Source: JAFEDN01 sp963712715 (GTDB taxonomy: Bacteria > Pseudomonadota > Gammaproteobacteria > Coxiellales > Coxiellaceae). Taken from it: DNA of 64,000 bases. Below, piece by piece: positions 37,091 through 46,829 of the stretch; the first letter of the stretch is position 1, and every line of letters starts with the position of its first letter. A program made the position numbers and the translations under genes. Where the stretch lies: positions 161,432-225,431 of the forward strand of contig CAVQJI010000058.1 of NCBI GenBank assembly GCA_963712715.1, in the 5' to 3' direction. The notes under the pieces are model-generated. The model had not been told where the DNA came from. It saw only the letters and a program-made list of their open reading frames with translations, and made no database searches.

Positions 37091-37852
37091 TTATTTTATG
37101 CGAAAATTGCCTCTGCACAGACGCCATAAATGCATGTTTTTTTTAAAACTGCTCTGAGCGTTTAAGATGGCATAGAGCCAACCCGTATGTCCATCACGAA
37201 AACCCTGGCGCAGGATGAAGGAACGGAAAAAAATCCATCCGCTATTGACAATGGCTTTGAGTGGGTTTGAGCGCAGACCCTTCTGATGGCGGAGTTGTGC
37301 AGTGAGAATAGCATATTTTTTCATTTGCGCTGACCACTCGATTTTATCGGCAACGCAATTGTGAAGCAGGTTTTGAGTCAAGTGTCCAATGGCTCCGTTG
37401 CAGATCACTTTTTCGTGAATAAAATCCTCAGTGAATCTTCCAGCCTTACGTTGAAATAAACGCAGAACCTGATCTTTGGAAGCGTCGCCATAGCGCTGAA
37501 ATCTTCCGCAAAACATGGTGATTCGCGGGATGTAATACCCTTGAAAAGCAGTCTGTTGAATGGCTTGTTGAATTTCAGTGCGTAGCGGCGGCCTCACCCA
37601 TTCATCGGCATCCAAAGAAATAATCCACTCACCGGTGGTCAGATTGAGCGCACGGTTTTTTTGCGCGCCAAACCCTGGCCAATCAGTAAGATATACATGC
37701 GGAGTGAACATACGGCAAATCGAAACGGTTTCATCATGACTACCAGAATCCAGAATAATAATTTCATCCACCCAGCCGACGATAGAACTCAAACAACGTC
37801 TTATTTTTTTTGCTTCGTTTTTAACAATTAGGATGGCGCTTAACTTAGGCAT
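37091..37852 (-). CDS. Family 2 glycosyltransferase (WaaE/KdtX-like)
   Basis: 253 aa. GT-A fold: MPKLSAILIVKNEAKKIRRC, IIILDSGSHDETVSIC and the metal site ISLDADEWV. Length and the motifs GFGAQKNRAL and YGDASKDQVLRLFQRKAG match the WaaE/KdtX group that adds a beta-linked glucose to the LPS inner core. Starts 6 bp after the suhB stop, so cotranscribed with it. Intact. Confidence 0.88.
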   Translation of the reverse strand: MPKLSAILIVKNEAKKIRRCLSSIVGWVDEIIILDSGSHDETVSICRMFTPHVYLTDWPGFGAQKNRALNLTTGEWIISLDADEWVRPPLRTEIQQAIQQTAFQGYYIPRITMFCGRFQRYGDASKDQVLRLFQRKAGRFTEDFIHEKVICNGAIGHLTQNLLHNCVADKIEWSAQMKKYAILTAQLRHQKGLRSNPLKAIVNSGWIFFRSFILRQGFRDGHTGWLYAILNAQSSFKKNMHLWRLCRGNFRIK

Positions 37853-37858
37853 ATCGGA

Positions 37859-38644
37859 TTAATGACACGGTGGCGCTTCAATAATTTCCAGCAATGCTTT
37901 GTGAGTTTTGGAATTGCCGGCAATAATGTTGCCTTGCGCAAGATGATTCTTTCCAGCTTCGAAATCGCTGACGATGCCGCCGGCTTCCTGAATCATTAAA
38001 ACTCCGGCGGCCATGTCCCATTCTTTCAAATGCGATTCCCAAAAACCGTCCAGACGCCCGGCGGCGACGTAGGCTAAATCCAGCGCCGCCGAACCCGCGC
38101 GGCGGATGCCGGCGCATTGTGGAAAAACGATTTGAAAAATTTTTAAAAACTCTTGGGAATGTTCAATTTCCCGCGCGGGAAAACCGGTGCCAATTAACGC
38201 TTCCTCCAGTTTCTTGACTGGGCTGACGCGCATGCGGCGATCGTTAAGAGTGGCTCCTTTACCGCGAGCCGCCGCAAACAATTCATTGCGTACCGGATCA
38301 TAAATAACGCCAACCTCCAGCTGATCCTGGTTTTTGACGGCAATGGAAATGCAAAAATGCGGAAAACCGTGAATATAATTGGTGGTGCCGTCAAGGGGGT
38401 CTATCACCCAACAAAATTCATTGCCTTCGGTATAGCCGCTTTCTTCTCCCAAAATAGCATGGTCTGGGTAAGCTTTGCGGATAACGTGAATAATTTCCTG
38501 TTCCGAGCGGCGGTCTACTTCGGTAACGAAATCATTGCGGGCCTTGCGGTTAATTTCGATCGAATCCAGACGATCCATGAATCGAAGCAGTGTTTTGCTG
38601 GCCTGACGGGCGGCCTGGATGGCGATATTCAATAATGGATGCAT
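37859..38644 (-). CDS. suhB: Inositol-1-monophosphatase SuhB
   Basis: 261 aa. The metal-binding motifs of the IMPase family are all present: ILGEESGYTEG, WVIDPLDGTTNYIHGFPHF and EWDMAAGVLMIQEAGG. In gammaproteobacteria SuhB also assists rRNA transcription antitermination. It is divergent from trmJ. In Pseudomonas and relatives suhB lies between secF and trmJ, so this position supports an ancestral secF-suhB-trmJ order. Confidence 0.94.
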   Translation of the reverse strand: MHPLLNIAIQAARQASKTLLRFMDRLDSIEINRKARNDFVTEVDRRSEQEIIHVIRKAYPDHAILGEESGYTEGNEFCWVIDPLDGTTNYIHGFPHFCISIAVKNQDQLEVGVIYDPVRNELFAAARGKGATLNDRRMRVSPVKKLEEALIGTGFPAREIEHSQEFLKIFQIVFPQCAGIRRAGSAALDLAYVAAGRLDGFWESHLKEWDMAAGVLMIQEAGGIVSDFEAGKNHLAQGNIIAGNSKTHKALLEIIEAPPCH

Positions 38645-38715
38645 AATCAGCCTATAAAAAGATCACCATACCGTAATTCCCGGTGAATTTAAAGGTTTTC
38701 ATGCTAGAATATACC

Positions 38716-39438
38716 ATGATTTTTGAAAACGTTCGCATCATTCTCGTCAACCCCAGCCACCCGGGCAACATTGGGGCGGTGGCGAGGGCCATGAAAAATA
38801 TGGGTTTATCCCGGCTGTTTCTGGTTGCGCCGGAAGCTTTCCCGCACCCGGAGGCGATTTATCGCGCGGTCGGCGCGGCGGATGTATTAACCCAGGCGAC
38901 CGTGACCCCGGACCTGCCGCAAGCCTTGCAGGGATGCGAATTCGTCTACGCTGCCAGCGCCCGCTCACGGCGCCTGGAATGGCCCGGGTGCGACGCACGC
39001 GAGTGCGCCAATCAAATCGCGCAGAACCGGTCTCGGCAGGAAGTGGCGCTGGTTTTTGGCCGCGAATCTTCCGGTTTGACCAACGAAGAGATCGCCCACT
39101 GTCATAATCATGTTTATATTCCGGCAGACGAAGAATTTAGCTCACTGAATTTGGCAGCGGCTGTGCAAATACTTGCTTACGAACTGCGCATGGCCTGGCT
39201 GGCGCAAGCACCGGAGCCTTCCAAAATACCCAGGCAATTGGCGCCTAATGAACAAGTCCAGGGATTTTACACACATCTCGAATCGACCCTTGTGCAGATT
39301 GATTTCCTCAATCCCAGCCACCCCAAAAGACTCATGCAACGGTTGCAGAGATTATTCAGTCGCGCGCAGATGGACACTACCGAAGTGAACATCCTGCGCG
39401 GAGTCCTGACAGCCATTAACAAAGTGGCGCCAAATTAA
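38716..39438 (+). CDS. trmJ: tRNA (cytidine/uridine-32-2'-O)-methyltransferase TrmJ
   Basis: SPOUT-class enzyme that 2'-O-methylates position 32 of tRNAs. The start MIFENVRIILVNPSHPGNIG at 38716 aligns with TrmJ; an ATG five codons upstream (38701) is possible. Motifs: NPSHPGNIGAVARAMKNMGL, ALVFGRESSGLTNEEI, SSLNLAAAVQILAYELRMA. The stop overlaps the next ATG by one base (TAATG). Intact. Confidence 0.93.
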   Translation: MIFENVRIILVNPSHPGNIGAVARAMKNMGLSRLFLVAPEAFPHPEAIYRAVGAADVLTQATVTPDLPQALQGCEFVYAASARSRRLEWPGCDARECANQIAQNRSRQEVALVFGRESSGLTNEEIAHCHNHVYIPADEEFSSLNLAAAVQILAYELRMAWLAQAPEPSKIPRQLAPNEQVQGFYTHLESTLVQIDFLNPSHPKRLMQRLQRLFSRAQMDTTEVNILRGVLTAINKVAPN

Positions 39439-40602
39439 TGCTACCAAAATATCTGGATTATATGGCCAGTACGCCCCTGGATCCTCGCGTTTTAGCGCGG
39501 ATGACTGAAAGCCTAAGTTCCGGCGAGCATTTTGGTAACCCTTCCTCGCAAAATCATCGTTTTGGCTGGCAGGCAGCCGGGTTAATCGAAAAAGCCCGTC
39601 AACAGGTTGCCGGGCTGATCCAGGCCGATCCGCGGGAAATCGTGTGGACTTCCGGCGCACCGAAGCCATTAATCTGGCGCTGAAAGGCGCCGCGCTGTTT
39701 TATCAGCGCAAAGGTAAGCACATTATAACCATGCGCTCCGAGCATAAAGCCGTCCTTAACACTTGCGCTTACCTGGAAAATTTGGGATTCACGGTGACAA
39801 AGTTAACGCCGACCTCCGGGGGTCTGCTCAATATGGAAGAGCTGCGAGCGGCGATCAGGCCTGACACCATTCTGGCATCCATCTTATGGGTTAATAATGA
39901 AACCGGGGTTATTCAGGACATTGAAAAAATAGGTCAGCTTACACGCAAACACGGCATTATTTTGCACGTCGACGCCGCACAGGCGGCGGGTAAAATTGCT
40001 ATCGATGTGAAGGCCCTCCCGGTGGATCTCATGTCTTTCTCGGCCCATAAAGTGTATGGCCCCAAGGGAGTAGGGGCGTTATATGTTCGCCGTACCCCCG
40101 CATTCGATTAATTCCGCAAATACACGGCGGAGAACAGGAATTCGGGATGCGCTCGGGAACCCTGGCCACTCATCAAATTGTGGGGATGGGCGAGGCTTTT
40201 GCAGTGGCCCGGGATTCTCTGGAGGCAGATCAACGGCATATTCGCCAATTAAGCTCCCATTTATGGCAGGGGCTAAAGGATCTCGGTGGTATTGAGTTGA
40301 ATGGGGATGAAGAGCGGCGTGTAGCCAATTGCCTGAATATCAGCGTCAACGGGGTAGAAGCCGAAACCCTGATGCTCAGTTTAACCGGCCTGGCCATCTC
40401 CATCGGTTCGTCCTGCCATTCCGCATACACCACGCCTTCACATGTCCTCACCGCGATGGGATTCTCTGCGGCGCGCGCCCGCAGCTCCCTACGAATTAGT
40501 TGCGGACGTTTCACCACCCTGGCCGATATTGATTATGCCATCGCACATATCCGCGAAAACGTGGAACGGTTGCGGCAATTATCACCTTTGTGGTCAGTAT
40601 GA
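39438..40602 (+). pseudogene. IscS/NifS-like cysteine desulfurase, two frameshifts
   Basis: PLP enzyme that takes sulfur from cysteine for Fe-S clusters and thiolation. Frame 1 (39438-39683): LDYMASTPLDPRVLARM, GNPSSQNHRFGW. Frame 2 (to about 40111): TEAINLALKGAALFYQ, NNETGVIQDIEKIG, HVDAAQAAGKIAIDV and the PLP-lysine motif MSFSAHKVYGPKGVGAL. Frame 3: GGEQEFGMRSGT, the active-site Cys in SIGSSCHSAYTTPSHVL and RISCGRFT. The breaks sit at GGCGCACC (a C lost from GCCACC) and a C5 run (about 40092). All catalytic parts survive, so the damage is recent or a sequencing artefact. Confidence 0.88.
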
Positions 40603-40943
40603 AATATTCTTCACAGTTGCAGCATTATTTTCACAATCGACATCATGGCGGACGCCTGGAACCCGCCATAACCGTACGCTCCGCGCAGGCGGGAAACGCC
40701 GAAAATAGGGAGGTATTGGTGCTGTTTGTGGAATACCATGACCATATCGTGCAGGCCAGATTTCAGGCCAGCGGTTCAATCGCCCTGATCGCCGGAGGCG
40801 AATTTATTTGCGAATGGCTGGAAAATAAAACCTGGCAGGATCTGTCCCGTTTAACCCCGGAACTCATCCTCGAAGCCCTTGCCCTGACAAAAATGGATAT
40901 CCACGTGGCCAATTTAATCATCATGGCCGTTAAGGGCTTGTAA
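40599..40943 (+). CDS. IscU/NifU_N-like protein lacking the ligand cysteines
   Basis: 114 aa, ATGA overlap with the desulfurase. The fold pattern follows IscU: MKYSSQLQHYFHN, VLVLFVEYHDHIVQARFQAS, then GSIALIAGGEFICEWLENKT and DIHVANLIIMAVKGL. At the three positions where IscU has cluster-ligand cysteines (GD-loop, GC.xAI, HC) this protein has none: GSIA replaces GC.., HVAN replaces HC.., and the N-terminal loop has no Cys. The single Cys (FICEW) is elsewhere. So it cannot be a standard scaffold; a diverged partner of the desulfurase is an inference. Confidence 0.65.
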   Translation: MKYSSQLQHYFHNRHHGGRLEPAITVRSAQAGNAENREVLVLFVEYHDHIVQARFQASGSIALIAGGEFICEWLENKTWQDLSRLTPELILEALALTKMDIHVANLIIMAVKGL

Positions 40944-41001
40944 AAAAATAACTTACCCTTTTGAGCACTCAAAAGGGTAAGTTATTTTTTTACAAGCCCT
41001 T
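40932..41001. terminator. 70-nt near-perfect palindrome, convergent terminator
   Basis: Arms of 35 nt (40932-40966 and 40967-41001) pair at all but the central base. They contain TTACCCTTTTGAG and an A7/T7 stretch, so both strands end in a U run. It closes the IscU-like gene on the plus strand and cuts the toxin gene on the minus strand. Confidence 0.8.
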
Positions 41002-41135
41002 AGATGCTTTGGGTTGGTTTCCAAATAACCCAGCGCTTTTCTAACTGCCTTGAGGCGCTTTGATAAGGAGGAATTATTCTCCAATTCCGCCAGGTCCTGA
41101 TTAGCCTGATTGGTAAATAATAATTTAAATGACAT
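40953..41135 (-). pseudogene. RelE/ParE-type toxin truncated by a palindrome
   Basis: 60 codons: MSFKLLFTNQANQDLAELEN, LKAVRKALGYLETNPKHLRA, typical of the N-terminal two-thirds of RelE-superfamily toxins. The sequence then runs into the 70-nt palindrome and stops, so the C-terminal strands with catalytic residues are missing. Upstream antitoxin gene is open. Confidence 0.6.
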
Positions 41136-41141
41136 TAGACG

Positions 41142-41402
41142 CTATTTATCATCAACATATTTTGCAAAACTACCTTTTGTAGAGACATGGTTTGACGCAG
41201 CCTCTTTTATACCCTGCCTAACTTTTTTCAGCGCAAGTTTATTATCGAATAGCCATTTTTCACGTGCAGGAATCTCTGTATAAGGCTCTAATATCAGCCT
41301 GTTATCTTTATCTTTAGTAATTGAAAAGCTGCTCACTCCTTCCGCTAAATGGCCAAGAGTAATCCTGCCTTTTGCATCGGGTCTTACCATTTTTCTTAAC
41401 AT
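41142..41402 (-). CDS. AbrB/MazE-like antitoxin
   Basis: 86 aa from the ATG at 41402, chosen because GGAGGT lies 8-9 bp upstream; the open frame extends further but has no ribosome site. MVRPDAKGRITLGHLAEGVS is the swapped-hairpin AbrB-type DNA-binding motif. The rest is charged. Precedes the truncated toxin by 6 bp, so this is a toxin-antitoxin pair in decay. Confidence 0.65.
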   Translation of the reverse strand: MLRKMVRPDAKGRITLGHLAEGVSSFSITKDKDNRLILEPYTEIPAREKWLFDNKLALKKVRQGIKEAASNHVSTKGSFAKYVDDK

Positions 41403-41606
41403 AAATTTTACCTCCAAAATACATGGTCTATACATATAGAATAGCTCAGAGTGGGATATAGTGCAAGTGGGAAATAAGACAAGACCTTGATAGCCTCTCA
41501 GGTACTGATACAAATAATATCCGTGATCGAGATGAGCGTGTATGAAAAAATTGGTTGATACTTGCGGATGGATAGAATGGTTAACGGTTCCGGTAAAAGG
41601 CTGCGG

Positions 41607-41897
41607 TTATAGAATGTAGTAGCGGGCCAGTTTGGTGCATAGTAAGGATTTACGGGGCTTTATGGTTTTTTCTGATAATAACTCGTTTAATTTTTTCGGT
41701 ATAAAGGCTTTTTTAATTTCCTTAAAATGGACTTTCTGAACCTGCGTTTTAGTCACAAAAATCAGCTCGTGGTTGTCCGGGTCGTACCAGATTTTTCGGG
41801 CCTCCTGGGAACTTTTGGCTAAAATTAAAGCGATTGACTTGTCTTCCTGGTCATGCACGGAGTATAAATTTCTTAATTTTTCTCTTAATTTTATCAT
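41607..41897 (-). CDS. Hypothetical protein, 96 aa
   Basis: Not recognised. Starts MIKLREKLRNLYSVHDQEDK, rich in Lys and predicted soluble, with no signal or membrane helix. AGGT lies about 7 bp upstream of the ATG. Flanked by AT-rich intergenic sequence on both sides. The pI is high; no motif seen. Confidence 0.5.
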   Translation of the reverse strand: MIKLREKLRNLYSVHDQEDKSIALILAKSSQEARKIWYDPDNHELIFVTKTQVQKVHFKEIKKAFIPKKLNELLSEKTIKPRKSLLCTKLARYYIL

Positions 41898-42057
41898 AAT
41901 GTTACCTTTTATTTTTAACTATTTACATTAATAATTATAGGCCAAATTGCGCCTTTAGTTTTATGACTATTATCAAACGATCATCTTGTATACTCAGTTG
42001 ACGTTTCGGCAGTTTAGAGGCACAGTATGGCATTTTTAACATCTGGAGACTCCCAAC

Positions 42058-43172
42058 ATGATCATCGGCGTACCTGTTGAGGTAAAAATAAAAGAATTCA
42101 GGGTAGGTTTAACGCCTGCCAGTGTCCGTGAACTGACCGGCTTTCACCATCATGTTATCGTTCAGACTGGACTGGGTTCAGGAATCGGCTTTAAAGATCA
42201 GGATTATATTGACGCCGGCGCCAGGGTAGTGAATTCAGCTCAGGAAGTTTACTCAGAAGCGGAAATGATTGTAAAAGTAAAAGAACCGCAACCCGCTGAA
42301 TTTCCATTACTGCGCGAAAACCAGATTTTATTCACCTACCTGCACCTTGCTCCAGACCCAGAACAGGCTGAAGCACTGCTGAAATCCGGCTGTATCGCCA
42401 TTGCATACGAAACTGTCACCAGCGTTCATGGCGATCTGCCGTTGCTTTCACCGATGAGTCAGGTCGCAGGCCGTTTGTCCATTCAGGCTGGCGCACATTC
42501 TCTGGAAAAATCTCAGGGAGGCAGTGGCATTCTGTTGGGAGGAGTCCCGGGAGTGCCAGCGGGCAAAGTAACGGTTATCGGCGGCGGTGTCGTCGGCACC
42601 AATGCCGTGCGTATCGCCATGGGGATGGAAGCCAAGGTTACGGTTCTGGACAAATCCCTATACCGGTTACAGGAACTTGATTTTCAGTTTGGCGGCCGCC
42701 TGACGACAGCGTACGCCAGCACCGCCAATATTGAACATTCCGTTACCGACGCTGATCTGGTTATTGGCGCGGTACTGACACCTGGGGCAGCCGCACCAAA
42801 ACTGGTAACGAGGTCCATGCTGACTCGTATGCGTCCCGGGTCGGTCATTGTCGCGTCGCTATCGACCAGGGCGGTTGTGTTGAAACCAGTCGACCCACGA
42901 CTCACGATAATCCCACGTATGTCGTTGAAAATATTGTTCATTATTGCGTTACCAACATGCCCGGCGGTGTGCCGCGCACTTCCACTTTTGCCCTGAATAA
43001 CGCGACCCTGCCTTTTGTTCTGGAACTGGCCAATAAAGGCTATCACAAGGCTTTGTTGGATAATATTCACTTACGCAACGGGTTAAACGTTTGCGGCGGC
43101 TATATTACCCATCCGGACGTCGCCAGGGATTTAAACAAGGAATACCGTCCTGCTCTGGATTTTTTACAATAA
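42058..43172 (+). pseudogene. ald: Alanine dehydrogenase with one frameshift
   Basis: NAD-dependent L-alanine/pyruvate interconversion. The first frame (42058 on) has MIIGVPVEVKIKEFRVGLTP, the dinucleotide loop VTVIGGGVVGTNAVRIA and MSQVAGRLSIQAGA. It breaks at 42851, where GTCG(A)CGTCGC appears to have lost one A. The other frame then supplies DQGGCVETSRPTTH, NMPGGVPRTSTFALNNATL and a normal ending DFLQ at 43172. One base restores a full 371-aa enzyme, so this is very recent decay or a sequencing error. Confidence 0.9.
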
Positions 43173-43183
43173 CCTTAGGGATT

Positions 43184-43286
43184 GTCATTGCGAACGCAAG
43201 TGAAGCAATCCAGTCCGATGTGGGTGTAAAGTCAATTACTTGGCACACACATTGTACTGGGTTGCTTCGCTCACGCTCGCAATGAC
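43184..43286. repeat. Dispersed palindromic repeat, copy 2
   Basis: Arms GTCATTGCGAACGCAAGTGA and TCACGCTCGCAATGAC around GAAGCAATCCAGT / ACTGGGTTGCTTC. Lies between ald and a convergent lipoprotein gene and may serve as their terminator. Confidence 0.9.
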
Positions 43287-43549
43287 TATTGGGTTTGGTA
43301 AGGTGAGGGAGCGGAATCGAGAATTTCAGGACAACTGTAAGAATCGTATTCCTTCACTTCCTTGGCCTGATCCGCCGCGTTTTTCCTTTTCATCGTGGCA
43401 GGGTCCTGATATCTATAGTCCTGGGCTTCCACCTTTTGCCGGAGAACTTCGCACAATGAAGCATTGGTGCCCTCGATCGGCGGATTTTTTTTCGTCTGAC
43501 ACCCTGTCAAAACAGCTGCTGCCACCAAAAATGCGATGACTTCTCTCAT
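43286..43549 (-). CDS. Small predicted lipoprotein
   Basis: 87 aa from MREVIAFLVAAAVLTGCQTK, with the lipobox LTGC; the start at 43549 is preceded by AGGAG at 8 bp spacing. The mature part is charged with a second and third Cys (ASLCEVLRQK, SYSCPEILDS). Family not recognised. The stop lies at the edge of palindromic repeat copy 2. Confidence 0.7.
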   Translation of the reverse strand: MREVIAFLVAAAVLTGCQTKKNPPIEGTNASLCEVLRQKVEAQDYRYQDPATMKRKNAADQAKEVKEYDSYSCPEILDSAPSPYQTQ

Positions 43550-43593
43550 AATAAACACTCCTTAAGTACATATCCTCTTAAAAATAATGCATA

Positions 43594-45793
43594 ATGGCGT
43601 CTATGACAACTTATCGAAAAAAAGATCCCTTTAGGGAGCGGGAAGCCGCCGAATATGAACATCCTATCGCCAGCAGGGAATTTATTATCCAGTTTTTAAC
43701 GGACGCCGGCCGCCCACTCAGCTGGCACGCGCTTTGCGAGGGCCTGGACCTCAAAACTGAAGAAGAACAGGAAGGTTTGCGGCGGCGTCTGAAAGCCATG
43801 CTGCGCGATGGACAATTGATGAAAAACCGCCGCGGCAGTTACGCCCTGGTGCAAAAAATGGAACTGGTCCCGGGCCGCATTCAGGCCCACCGCGACGGCT
43901 TTGGGTTTCTAATTCCTGACAACGGTGAGCCAGATATTTTTCTGCCCCCCGCGAAATGGACGCCGTTTTTAACGATGACCGGGTACTTGTCCGGGTAACG
44001 GGCATCGACTCAAAAGGTCGGCGGGAAGGACAAATTGCAGAAATCGTTGAGCATAACACCCATCAGGTTGTAGGAAAATATCGCGAAGAGAATGGCGCCG
44101 CCTTCGTCGATCCTGACAATAAGCTGATCACTCAGGATATTCTCATACCTGAAAATCAGCGCGGCCTGGCGCAGAATGGTCAGTTTGTGATGGTGGAGAT
44201 TATTGCGCAACCGACCAAACGTCGTCAGCCTTTGGGCAAAGTCATTGAAGTATTGGGCGATCAGATGACTCCCGGGATGGAAGTAGAGCTCGCGATCCGC
44301 TCGCATAATTTACCGTTCGTGTGGCCGGATAGCGTCGTGAATGAAGCGCAAAAATTTCCCAGTGAAGTGAATTTATCCGAGCCTGCGGTCAAAAAATATA
44401 CTGACCTGCGCCAGTTGCCGTTTGTGACTATTGACGGTGAAGACGCCAAAGATTTCGATGACGCGGTTTTTTGTCAGCGTCTAAGCAACAAAGCCAACAG
44501 CGACTGGCGGTTGCTGGTCGCCATCGCCGATGTCGCCCACTACGTAAAACCGGGCAGCGCCCTGGACATTGAAGCCGAAAATCGCGGCAATTCAGTCTAT
44601 TTTCCTAATAAAGTGTTACCCATGTTACCCGAAACACTCTCTAACGGCTTATGTTCCTTAAAGCCGAATGTTGACCGGCTTTCCCTGGTGTGTGAAATGA
44701 AAATAGATGCGCAGGGCGCCGTGGTCAGTTATCAATTTTACGAGGGGATCATCCATTCACAAGCGCGCCTGACTTATACTCAGGTGGCGAATATGCTGGA
44801 AAACCCCAGTCACGCTCCGCATGGAATTTTCCCCCATATCAAAGAATTTAATGAGCTTTTTAAAAAACTGCTCCGGCAACGACAGTTGCGTGGCGCCATT
44901 GATTTCGATACCGTGGAAACAAAAATTATTTTCGGTCAAAAGGGCAAGATTGAGCGCATAGTTCCGCAACACCGCACCGTCGCACATCGCATGATTGAAG
45001 AGGCGATGCTGCTTGCCAATGTCTGCGCGGCGCAGTTTTTGCTGCAAAATAAAATCGCCACGCTTTACCGGGTTCACGGTGGACCGGAACCCCAACGTTT
45101 GATGGCCCTGCGCGATTTTTTGAAACCTTTTAATCTGCGCCTCAGCGGCGGAACAAAACCCAGCCCCAAAGATTATGCTAAATTAATCGAACGCATAGTC
45201 GACAGACCCGACGCGCATTTATTACAGACCGTGTTATTGCGTTCTTTACGACAGGCCGATTTATTCCCCCGAAAATACCGGACATTTCGGTTTGGCATAC
45301 GATGCTTATACCCATTTTACCTCGCCGATCCGGCGTTATCCGGATTTGTTGGTTCATCGTGGCATTAAATAATTGACCCTGTGAAAAATCTCGGCAAAGA
45401 ATTTTTATACAATCGGAAATGAATGCAGGAAACGGTCAGACATTGCTCCACTTCCGAACGCCGCGCGGATTTGGCCACTCGTGATGCTGCCGATTGGTTC
45501 AAATGTGAATACATGCTGAATCGACAGGGGCAAATCTTGCAAAGGCATCATTAGCGACGTGACCAGCTTTCGGTGTTTTTGTTGAATTGAACGATATTTA
45601 TATTCAGGGTTTATTGCATATCACTGCATTGAAAAATGATTATTACCGATATGAAGCATCTAATTATTTGTTACAGGGACGGCAAAGTGGCCAAACGTAT
45701 CGATTAGGTGATCCGATAGAAGTGTTAGTGGCCCGGGTTGATTTAGATAAACGCATCATTGATTTTGAATTACTTGCAAAGGCTCAGCGATAA
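43594..45793 (+). pseudogene. rnr: Ribonuclease R with several frameshifts
   Basis: 3'-5' exoribonuclease for structured RNA and trans-translation. Frame 1 (to about 43950) has the start DPFREREAAEYEHPIASREF and the cold-shock-like region. Frame 2 (43956-45270) has the second CSD and the RNB catalytic domain (FVTIDGEDAKDFDDAVFC, ENRGNSVYFPNKVLPMLPE). It then breaks near 45265: FGLAYDAYTHFTSPIRRYPD continues in another frame, then more breaks. 45587-45793 gives the S1 domain (DIYIQGLLHITALKNDYYRY) and end. At least four disablements. Probable start ATG 43603. Confidence 0.88.
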
Positions 45794-45831
45794 ACCGGTC
45801 GGAAGACCCGAAAAAAACGCAGGAAACGTTA

Positions 45832-46657
45832 ATGCCGCATATTTAGAGTTGGCAGCAGATAAAGTTATTGTTTCCGAAACGACTCGGGATGACACAGCAA
45901 AAGTGATTACGGTCATGTTTGGTCGTTGGCGGTGATTATGGCATGGGCAGGAGCGGTGCGGATGGCGGCGGAAGCAGCGCTTGCGGGTCGGGGCTGGTTT
46001 GGTCAGCGTTGCCACCCGGCCTGAGCACGTGCCCATCGTCAATAGTTGCCGCCCTGAAATCATGTGTCATAAAATCAATACGCCGGATGATATGGGCCCA
46101 TTAATTGCCCGCGCCACTGTATTAGTCATCGGCCCCGGTTTCGGAAAGAGCGAATGGTCAAGGAATTTATTTAATAAATTACTGCAATACCTCCACTGCC
46201 AAAAATAATCGATGCCGATGGCCTGAATTTATTGGCAGAGAAACCCCTATCGCGAATGAGGACTGGATTTTAACTCCGCATCCGGTGAAGCAGCCGATTA
46301 TTAAAATGCACGATTGGAGAAATTCAGCAAGATCGTATTGCTGCGGTTACTCGACTGCAGAGAACAGTATGGCGGTGTGATTGTGTTGAAAGGCGCTGGG
46401 AACGCTCATTCAGGGCACGAACTGCAACTTCTCTCTGTGCTGCCGGAAATCCAGGAATGGCCAGTGGCGGCATGGGCGATGTACTCAGCGGCGTCATTGG
46501 CGGGCTGGTGGCACAAAAACTTCCACTATTATCCGCCGCACAGTCCGGAGTGCTGATTCATTCACTGGCCGCCGATATGGCTGCGGCTAATGGCGGTGAG
46601 CGGGGTCTATTGGCTTGTGACTTATTACCCTATTTGCGCACTCTGGTAAATCCTTAG
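45832..46657 (+). pseudogene. nnr: NAD(P)HX dehydratase domain (Nnr C-terminal part), decayed
   Basis: Nnr repairs hydrated NAD(P)H. Only the C-terminal ribokinase-like dehydratase domain is recognisable, in several frames: VVGGDYGMG, AALRVGAGLVSVATRPEHVP, VLVIGPGFGKSEW, IDADGLNLLAEK, LTPHPGEA-like, VIVLKGAG, GNPGMASGGMGDVLSGVIGG and GLLACDLLPYLRTLVNP. The N-terminal epimerase domain is absent. Position before tsaE-amiB-mutL matches the E. coli order. Confidence 0.82.
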
Positions 46658-46824
46658 GCTCTGTTTACAATTCATTAAAGATTCCTCAAAATAGCGTCAT
46701 TGCGAACGTAAGTGAAGCAATCCAGTTCGGACTTTGTAGAAACTCTGTACTGGATTGCTTCGCTCACGCTCGCAATGACGAAAGCTCTGTGAAAAATAGA
46801 TAATCAATGAATTGTCGACAGGCT
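46656..46824. repeat. MITE-like element with palindrome copy 3
   Basis: Core palindrome 46695-46780 (CGTCATTGCGAACG... / ...CGCTCGCAATGACG). Outer arms are GGCTCTGTTTACAATTCATT on the left and AATGAATTGTCGACAGGCTC on the right. The right end finishes just before the tsaE start. Confidence 0.85.
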
Positions 46825-46829
46825 CAAAT

